Below are positions 57,458 through 64,000 of a DNA stretch of 64,000 bases, in pieces (position 1 is the first letter of the stretch; every line of letters begins with the position of its first letter). The stretch is from Theropithecus gelada (taxonomy: Eukaryota; Chordata; Mammalia; Primates; Cercopithecidae), in the NCBI RefSeq assembly GCF_003255815.1, contig NC_037669.1, positions 51,138,093 through 51,202,092 of the forward strand, written 5' to 3'. The notes below the pieces were generated by a model, which worked only from the letters and a program-made list of their open reading frames with translations, was not told where the DNA came from and did not search any database. Both the position numbers and the translations under genes were made by a program.

Positions 57458-57569
57458 CTGCAGACGTTGCCCTCAGTGCCACTCTCAGGTATCTCCAGGC
57501 ACTCGTCATTGTCGATGGCCCACTGCTGTCCGGCTGCGCAGCAGGTCTCGATCAGGTCCTTGGTGGAGC
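57458..57569 (-). CDS. FBLN2: FBLN2 exon 3: start of anaphylatoxin-like motif 1
   Basis: This 112-nt exon enters in phase 1 and leaves in phase 2. The acceptor reads tatccacag before the exon and the donor is gtaggg after it. It encodes a segment containing TCCAAGQQWAIDND and ending at a cysteine followed by a split arginine codon. The double cysteine opens the first anaphylatoxin-like motif. The reading frame is too short to stand out as an open frame; I found it because the next exon needs a phase-2 partner. It is the most N-terminal coding exon in the window. The upstream intron, which should lead to the large N-terminal exon, fills the rest of the window. Confidence 0.93.
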
Positions 57570-58110
57570 CTGTGGATAGCAACATGAGGCAGAGTCACCA
57601 TACAGAGGTCACCAAGAGCAGATGTGCAGGGGCCTGTCCAGGTCTTTACTGAGCAGGCAAACTCACCCACCCCTGCTGCTGTGCATGCTGGTCACTAACA
57701 GCCCACAACACAACTGTCTTTGGAGAACTGTCTGGGAGGTGGAGTCCTCCCTACAGGGGCTGGGAGGAGCCCAGCCAATAACAGGCTAACATGGGACTAC
57801 AGCTCAGCCCCCAGTCTCAAAGCAGTTAGCTCTGTGGGGGCCACTCACACTCTAGAGCTCCCAAGGGGTCAGACCGCACGCGGGCCACAGCTTTGTCTGC
57901 CTCTCATCCCTCACTCCTCAGAGAGTTTCTCCTGAGAGGTCTCCCCAAATGAACCAACATGTGCACAAGACCCCCCCAACTCAGGCTCCGCTTCTAAGGA
58001 ACCCAACCCAAGATGCTACGGCAGGACAAGAGATAAGAAAACAGCAGCAGTGGCAGCAAGAGAAGTTTAAGCTCATCCAGGAAATTCACGGAAGGTTCAT
58101 GTTGAATACA

Positions 58111-58813
58111 CACTTGACCCCTGAACAACACAGCAGTTTCTTCCGCCTCTGCCACCCCTGAGACAGCAAGACCAGCCCCTGCTTCCCCTGAGCCTACTCA
58201 GCATGAAGGCAGCGAGGATGAAGACCTTTACGATGGTCCACTTCCACTGCATGAATAGTAAACATATTTTCTCTTATGATTTTCTTAATAACATTCTCTT
58301 TTCTCAAGCTTACTTTACTACAATACAGAATATAGGCCAGGCACGGTGGCTCATGCCTGTAATCCCAGCACTTTGGGAGGCCAAGGCGGGCGGATCACAA
58401 GGTCAAGAGTTCAAGACCAGCCTGGTCAACATGGTGAAACCCCGTCTCTACTAAAAATACAAAAATTAGCCAGGCACGGTGGCAGGCACCTGTAATCCCA
58501 GCTACTCAGGAGGCTGAGGCAGGAGAATTGCTTGAACCCGGGAGGTGGAGGTTGTGGTGAGCTGAGATCACGCCATTGCACTCCAGCCTAGGCAATAAGA
58601 GTAAAACTCCATCTCAAAAAAAAAAAAAAAATACAGTATATAATATATATAACATACAAAATATGTGTTAATTGACTATTTGTGCTATCAGTAAGGCTTC
58701 CTGTCAACAGTTAGCTATTAGTTAAGTTTTTAAGGAGTCAAAAGTTACACATGGATTCTTGACTGTTAGTGGGGTCAGCACCCCTTACTCCTGAGTTGTT
58801 CAAGGTTCAACTG
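58111..58813. mobile_element. Tigger/MER2-like DNA transposon with nested Alu
   Basis: The left end cacttgacccctgaacaac and the right end gttgttcaaggttcaactg are inverted repeats of each other with few mismatches, and TA follows the right end. Without the Alu the element is about 400 bases, a non-autonomous internal deletion. The inner text (cttccgcctctgccacccct, ctatcagtaaggcttcctgt) is familiar from this pogo-type family. It encodes no transposase. Confidence 0.8.
58334..58635 (+). mobile_element. Alu SINE nested in the Tigger-like element
   Basis: From ggccaggcacggtggctcat to ccatctc and an A run of about 18. Flanks aatacagaatata and aatacagtatata match except at one base, a target-site duplication. 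Confidence 0.94.
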
Positions 58814-59091
58814 TATTTGTGGCTGGGGAGGTTGGAAGGAGTCAAGGGAGGGGAGAATGTCTTAAAACTCAAAGGCACAGGCTATAGGTTACAAAAATTA
58901 ATGAATTTGATTACCTCAAAATTCAAATATGTATAACAAAGAATTCCATGTACACATATAATAGACTGCTGACATACCAGGAGATGTTTCTGGAATGTCC
59001 AAAACTGACAAGGAATTGCCATCTACAAAACATAATAAACTCCTGAAAATTAACAAGAAAAAAAAGAACTCCAAAGTAAAACATTCCTTAG

Positions 59092-59376
59092 GCCAGATGT
59101 GGTGGTTCACACCTGCAATCCCAGCATTTTGGGAGGCTAAGATGGGTTCGTCACTTGAGCTCAGGAGTTTGAGACCAGCCTGGACAACATGGCAAAACTC
59201 CAATTCCACAAAAAATACAAAAGTTAGCCCAGCTACTCAGGAAGCTGGGGTGGGAGGATTGCTTGAACCCAGGGATGGGGAGGGGGGTTGGAGGTTGCAT
59301 TGGGCTGAGACAGAGCCACTGCACTCCAGCCTGGGTGACAGAGTGAGACTCTGTCTCAAAAAATAAAAATAAAATA
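59092..59376 (+). repeat. Alu SINE with internal deletion
   Basis: It runs from ggccagatgtggtggttcac to gtctcaaaaaataaaaataa. The start of the right arm (ggtgtggtggc region) is missing, since aaaagttagcc goes directly to cagctactcagg. Confidence 0.9.
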
Positions 59377-60564
59377 TCCATTAAACTAGAAATATGAGAA
59401 AGAGTGAGAAATGCCACGCAGAGGTGGGGACCCCCTTTTCTCCCTTCGAGCTGTATTCCTCCACACTGCTGCATGTCTGTGTGTCTGGGGTGGGAGTGGA
59501 GACTGTGGCCAGCTAGAGAGACGTGGCATCGCTTATGCAGTTAAATACAGGCATCATCAAGGACCCAGATGCTCTGATCCTGGTGCCTGTGCCAGGGAAG
59601 TCCCCACCACAGCCCATAACACAACCAGTATAAGGATGCCCATGTCAAGTGTTATTTGTGGAAGGGGGTTGGGGACAGCCTGGGTGTCCGTCACCAGGGG
59701 GAAGATGAGGAAAATCTGGGGCCATGCTACGTGGAGGAGCTGTCAGAAACAACAGACTGGATACACACACAGCAGCATGAGCTGGACGCACGGACACACA
59801 GCAGTGTGGAGGAACACAGCACTAAGGGAGAAAAGGAAGAAACCAAATCAGTTCTACTATACAAATTTAAACTATCACACATAAAATAACAATGCATACT
59901 TTGCGAGAACACATGATAGCAAAAAACAGACTGAGATGAAACTGTCAGCTATGGGGATGGAGGTGGTGGATGGGAATGGAGAAAGACGATGAAAGGAAAT
60001 AAAATATTAATATATAAATAAAACAAGAGAGAGCCTTGCAAAGAGGATAATAAGAGCCACGCCAAGAAATGAGAAGTGTAATTAACCCAAGCGCTTGCCC
60101 CTGAGGTCTGAAAGTGACATTCCTAAGTCAAGTTCATACAGAATGCCTAGACATTCGTGCTGGGGGCAACAAGTAACAGATGAGTGCCTCTGAGCCTGAT
60201 GGGCCTGAGTCCACACCTCAGCATTACCACTGACAGCCGCTTCTCCTCCCTAAAGACTCAGTGTCCTTCTCTGTATGAGGACTGAATGGCTGTGCAGGTG
60301 CTAAGGCCCATAAAGCCCTCTAAATGCCCTGAGCAGTTCACGTAAGGGCACAGGGCTGAGGGACAGATGCTGTGAAGGACGGCACCTGCACACTCCAGCA
60401 GGAGCAATAGCTCACGGAGGGTCATCAGCTGCGTCACCTTAGCAGGCACGGCAAGTCACCAAGCTTTCCTTAGTTTTCATTCTTTTTCCATAAAACAGGG
60501 AAAACAGTTTCCATCACAACCTGTTACTGTTCTGCTCTGAGGCACGGAGAGGAATGAGAACTGG

Positions 60565-61848
60565 TGTCTACCAGAAGCACATAGCAAACATCATACTCAA
60601 TGGGGGAACATTAGACACATCCCCCACTGAATTATTAAATATTACAAAAATAATGCCCATGGGCCATGCTACTGTATAGCATTGTCCTGGAGATACTAGC
60701 AAATGCAGTAAAACAAGAAAAAAGGAGGCCAGGCATGGTGGCTCACACCTGTAATCCCAGCATTTTGAGAGGCCGAGGCAAGCAGATCACGAGGTCAGGA
60801 GTTCGAGACCAGCCTAGCCAACAAGATGAAACCCCGTCTCTGCTAAAAATACAAAAAAATTAGCCAGGCTTGGTGTCATGCACCTGTAATCCCAGCTACT
60901 CGGGAGGCTGGGGCAAGAAAATTGCTTGAACCCAGGAGGCAGAGGTTGCAATGAGCCAAGATCGCACCACTGCACTCCAGCCTGGGCAACAGAGCAAGAC
61001 TCGTCTTAGAAAAAAAAAGAAAGAAAGAAAAAAGGGCCAAAGAAATAATAGAAAGAAGAAGCAATAGTCATTATTGGCAGATGTTATGGTTTCATTGTCC
61101 TAGACAATCCAAGAGAATCAAAACTCACAACGTATTAGAATACGATTAACAATAATGATTATAATACAACAGCCAAAAACAAAAACAACACACACAAATT
61201 AGTGGCTTTCCTATACCCCCGTAACAATTAAATAGAAAAGTTAATAGGAAAAAATTCCCATTCAAAAGAGAAACAAACCTAGAAATGAATCGACAGTAAA
61301 CACACTTGATTCACATGAAGAAGAAAATTTGATTGTCTAATGGGTACAAGGTACACTTTATTCAAAATACATATCACGTGTCTAATATGTACCTTAAAGA
61401 TGTCAATTGTCCTCTACTTACTCTACAACTTCAATGCGATTCCAACCAAAGCAAAGTGTAAATGTCAGAGAATTTGTCATGTTAATTCTAAAATTCATCC
61501 AAAAAAAGAAATGTTTAAGAATACCCGAGAACATTTCTGAAAAATAAGAACAGAGAAGGCAGACTTTCTCCAACAGTATCAGAATACACTTCAAAGTTCT
61601 AATAATCAAAACAAGAAGACAAGGAGCTCAATGGAAGAGAAAAGAGTTCAGAAACAGACCCATGTACATATGGGAATTGAATATATGATGAAGGTGGCAT
61701 TCAAACTTAGCAGGGAAAGAATTTAATATATGATCCACATCACGCCATACACGAAAGTAAGTTCCAAATCTGTAAAGGCAGTATTAGAATAAAATTTCCA
61801 AAGATGATTTTAGAAAAAAGAGAATCTTCTTCAGAAATAAAATCCATA
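60565..61848 (+). repeat. Old L1 ORF2-derived fragment split by an Alu
   Basis: agcaaacatcatactcaatg ggg, ctggagatactagcaaatgc, aatccaagagaatcaaaact, ttcaatgcgattccaacc and tcagaaacagacccatgtac are typical of L1 ORF2 on the plus strand, with stops and shifts throughout. It is a dead relic. Confidence 0.85.
60726..61030 (+). repeat. Alu SINE nested in the old L1
   Basis: From ggccaggcatggtggctcac to agactcgtcttag with an impure A/aaag tail. Confidence 0.94.
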
Positions 61849-62122
61849 GCCTGCAATCCCAGAACTCTGGCAGGCTGAAGCAGGAAGATCACTTGAGGCC
61901 AGTAGTTTGAGACCAGCCTGAGCAACATAGTGTGATTGTCTCTTAAAAAGAAAAAAAATTTAACCAGGCATGGTGGTACATGCCTGCATTCCCAGCTACT
62001 CAGGGGCCTGAGGGGAAAGGATTGCTTAAGCCCAGGAGATGGAGGCCTCAGTGAGCCGTGCTTGTGCCACTGCACTCCAACCTGGGTGACAAGAGTAAGA
62101 CCTTGTCTCAAACAAACAAATA
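61849..62122 (+). repeat. Alu SINE, 5'-truncated old type
   Basis: It begins gcctgcaatcccagaactct, keeps both arms, and ends ttgtctcaaacaaacaaata. Divergence suggests AluJ. Confidence 0.88.
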
Positions 62123-62164
62123 ACCCTCTAGCCGTCAGCACCGTGACAGCCTCTTGTTGATGAG

Positions 62165-62310
62165 TTTACTTTCTCAGTCCTCTGTTTCCTTCTCTGTAAT
62201 GTCAGCTCCCAGACAGTAGGTAGCTCTCTTATCTATCTTCTTCACAGCCGTATCTCAGCCCCTGGCAAATGGTGGGTGTTCAATGAGTATTTGCTAAATG
62301 AATCTAGGAG
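62165..62310 (+). repeat. L2-like fragment
   Basis: cttctctgtaatgtcagctc, tatctcagcccctggcaaat and gtgttcaatgagtatttgct aaatgaat match the L2 3' end. Confidence 0.7.
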
Positions 62311-62739
62311 ACCCTTGGCAACTGAGAGGCGCTGTGTCAGAGGCTGGCATCAGTGCTCACTGTCTGAATGGAACATGGCTCAGACATGTCTGTCCCAAGA
62401 CTCAGGAGCACTGGGTGCCAGGCAAAGCCCTGCCTCCACCTCCCAGGATGCCACAGTCCTGACTTGAGTCTCTGCGGCCACTGAGAGTGATGCCACCGTT
62501 CAATGCCTCATCCCCTCTTGTTACACTCTGGCCATGTGGGAGACTCTCCTTATTTGAACACTTCTGGTGGCAGGAGGTGACTCTGCCCAGGCGGCTTATC
62601 CTCTCTTCTGCATAGCTCAAACTCACAACATTTTTCTACAGGACCAAATACTTCCTCCCTAAACTTCTTCCAAGATTGCCTTACAGAGATTACAGTCCCT
62701 GGCTCTTAGCCAGATGACATCAGTGGGATGCCCAATGAA

Positions 62740-62890
62740 GATAACAGTAACAGCTGAAATATAGCAGTGCTAGCAACCAGCCAGGCAGGGTCACAGCACA
62801 CGAACCTCACAGTTACTAAGAGTGAGAACTGTTGGCATTCCTATTTCACAGATGAGTTGGGGAGTTAGAAATCCCAAGCAGAGTGACTAC
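62740..62890 (+). repeat. MIR SINE, diverged
   Basis: cacgaacctcacagttacta and ggcattcctatttcacagat gag are MIR-like. Confidence 0.55.
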
Positions 62891-63008
62891 ACATAACAAA
62901 AATGCACTGTAGTCAGGTGGACACCCTCAACACCCTGACTTGATCACTATGAATTACATACATGTCACACAATTTCACATGCACCCGCCCCATAAATGTG
63001 TACAAATG

Positions 63009-63309
63009 GCCAGGCACGGTGGTTCACACCTGCAATCCCAGCACTTTGGGAGGCCGAGGTGGGCGGATCACCTGAGGTCAGGAGTTTGAGACTAACCTGG
63101 CCAACATGACGAAAACCCATCTCTACTAAAAGTACAAAAATTAGCCGGGCATGGTGGTGGGCACCTGTAATCCCAGCTACTCAGGAGGCTGAGGCAGGAA
63201 AATCACTTGAACCCAGGAGGCAGAAGTTGCAGTGAGCTGAGATCATGCCACTGCACTCCAGCCTGGGTGACAGAGCAAGACTCTGTCTCAAAAAAAAAAA
63301 AAAAAAAAA
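63009..63309 (+). mobile_element. Alu SINE with perfect target-site duplication
   Basis: From gccaggcacggtggttcaca to ctgtctc and an A run of about 20. Identical gtgtacaaatg flanks it at 62998-63008 and 63310-63320. Confidence 0.95.
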
Positions 63310-64000
63310 GTGTACAAATGTAAAGCAAGTCACAAGCCTCAATTTCCCCTCTTCTCCTCCTTTCTCCAGGCCTGAGCTTCTCCATGTCTGTCACACAGGT
63401 GACCTGATGCAGCCAATCCTGAAGGTCCTCTCTGAGACTCTAACCGTCACCAGCCCGAGAGGTGCTCTGCTTTCGTGGGTGTTGAATGGCGCTCTCTGCC
63501 GGCTCCTCCTTGATCAGGTGCCAGGGTTCAGCCTGCGCTTGGTAGGTTTACCCCCATTCTCTCCTGGCCACCTTCCTTCTCAAACAAAGCTCAGGAACTA
63601 TGACCCTTATGCTGGGAGGGTCGCCCACTTGCAGCAGGAGGGGAAATTGTGTAGGTACCATGAGTGGCATTGCCAGGTGCCATCCAAAATGTGGGAGGCA
63701 GAGCCAGGCAAAGCCCAGCAAGGTGAATGAGTACCCCTCATCTTATGTCCAGAGGCCCCAGCCCTCCACCCTGATTCTCCAAGGCTCCGCCCAGCAGCCA
63801 CCTCCTCTCTTCTAGGACCACCTCTCACAGGTCCCCTAGCCTCTGCCTGGCACTCGCTCTCTCTCTCTCTTTCGCTCTCTCTTTCTGTCGTGTTTTTTAA
63901 GTTCCTGAGCACCAGACTTTTGGAGTCTCGGCCCTGGGGCTTCTTCTATTCTCCAACACACCCTGGCCTGGCTGATCTCATCTCCAAGCTTCCAATGCCA

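Larger units (their letters stand above)
27620..57569 (-). other. FBLN2: FBLN2 (fibulin-2) gene, 3' part: 16 coding exons plus 3' UTR
   Basis: Sixteen exons on the minus strand join in frame into about 795 residues that I recognise as the C-terminal two thirds of fibulin-2. Fibulin-2 is a secreted glycoprotein of basement membranes and elastic fibres that binds fibronectin, fibrillin-1, nidogen, laminin and tropoelastin (family knowledge). Domain order, numbering from the first full codon in the window: anaphylatoxin-like motifs about 10-140, EGF 1 about 165-209, linker 211-248, EGF-like 249-282, nine EGF modules 283-676, fibulin C-terminal domain 677-795. Every junction keeps the frame. Fifteen introns use AG acceptors; fourteen have GT donors and one a GC donor. 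As I recall, the human long isoform has 18 exons and 1231 residues, so exon 1 (untranslated) and the large exon 2 lie beyond base 64000. All EGF cysteines appear present and there is no premature stop, so the gene looks intact. Confidence 0.97.
57570..64000 (-). other. FBLN2: FBLN2 intron 2, 3' part (continues beyond window)
   Basis: No further exon compatible with phase 1 and the fibulin-2 N-terminus is visible. The stretch holds five Alus, an old L1, a Tigger-like element, L2 and MIR fragments, and a short CT repeat at 63858-63886. Bases 59400-60560 show no clear repeat or gene beyond weak old-L1-like text. Confidence 0.7.

Noticed and set aside
57570..64000. Search for the large N-terminal fibulin-2 exon or a promoter
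   Set aside because: No cysteine-rich or acidic frame with a phase-1 donor is present. The region is intron with repeats, so the exon must lie beyond the window.

Overview
This is vertebrate, almost certainly primate, nuclear DNA. It has long non-coding stretches, about fifteen Alu copies in both orientations, L1/L2/MIR relics, and one split gene with GT-AG introns. The Alu at 22409-22653 carries a 3' motif (gatccggccactg, with cgggcgaggtgg upstream) that I recall as typical of Old World monkey AluY, so a macaque- or baboon-like species is my best guess. That is inference.

The only protein-coding gene I can support is FBLN2 (fibulin-2), on the minus strand. Sixteen coding exons run from 57569 down to the stop codon at 28054-28052, with a 3' UTR probably ending near 27620. 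The exons encode about 795 residues: three anaphylatoxin-like motifs (exons at 57.5, 56.1 and 51.4 kb), a first EGF module (47.7 kb), a linker exon (47.0 kb), an EGF-like module (46.2 kb), nine more EGF modules at one exon each (44.1-29.4 kb), and the C-terminal fibulin domain (28.4-28.05 kb). Exon 1 and the large N-terminal exon lie beyond base 64000. One intron has a GC donor (55998-55997). The exon at 44058-44198 corresponds to the EGF cassette known to be alternatively spliced.

FBLN2 introns carry most of the unusual low-complexity DNA: a 35-bp minisatellite with a two-unit higher-order pattern (40630-40953), a 23-bp tandem repeat (41042-41134), two large TGGA-type arrays in one intron (48020-48368 and 50466-50975), a G-run/GT block (30547-30612), polypurine tracts, an (AAT)n(ATT)n palindrome inside an Alu tail, and a Tigger-like DNA transposon with an Alu nested in it (58111-58813).

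Bases 1-27600 lie downstream of FBLN2 and look intergenic. They hold a CpG-island-like block (10180-10650), a decayed provirus with two diverged LTRs, a leucine-tRNA-like primer binding site and frameshifted pol remnants (about 20.49-26.18 kb), a short L1 3' end with perfect 10-bp target-site duplications (17655-17816), an unexplained 80-bp promoter-like direct repeat (3331/4210), and many old repeats. I see no tRNA, rRNA, CRISPR array or prokaryotic feature. The window contains no system that I can call new at the level of function. The most useful leads are the GC-AG intron, the tandem acceptor at the 47.8-kb exon, the provirus, the minisatellite and the CpG island.
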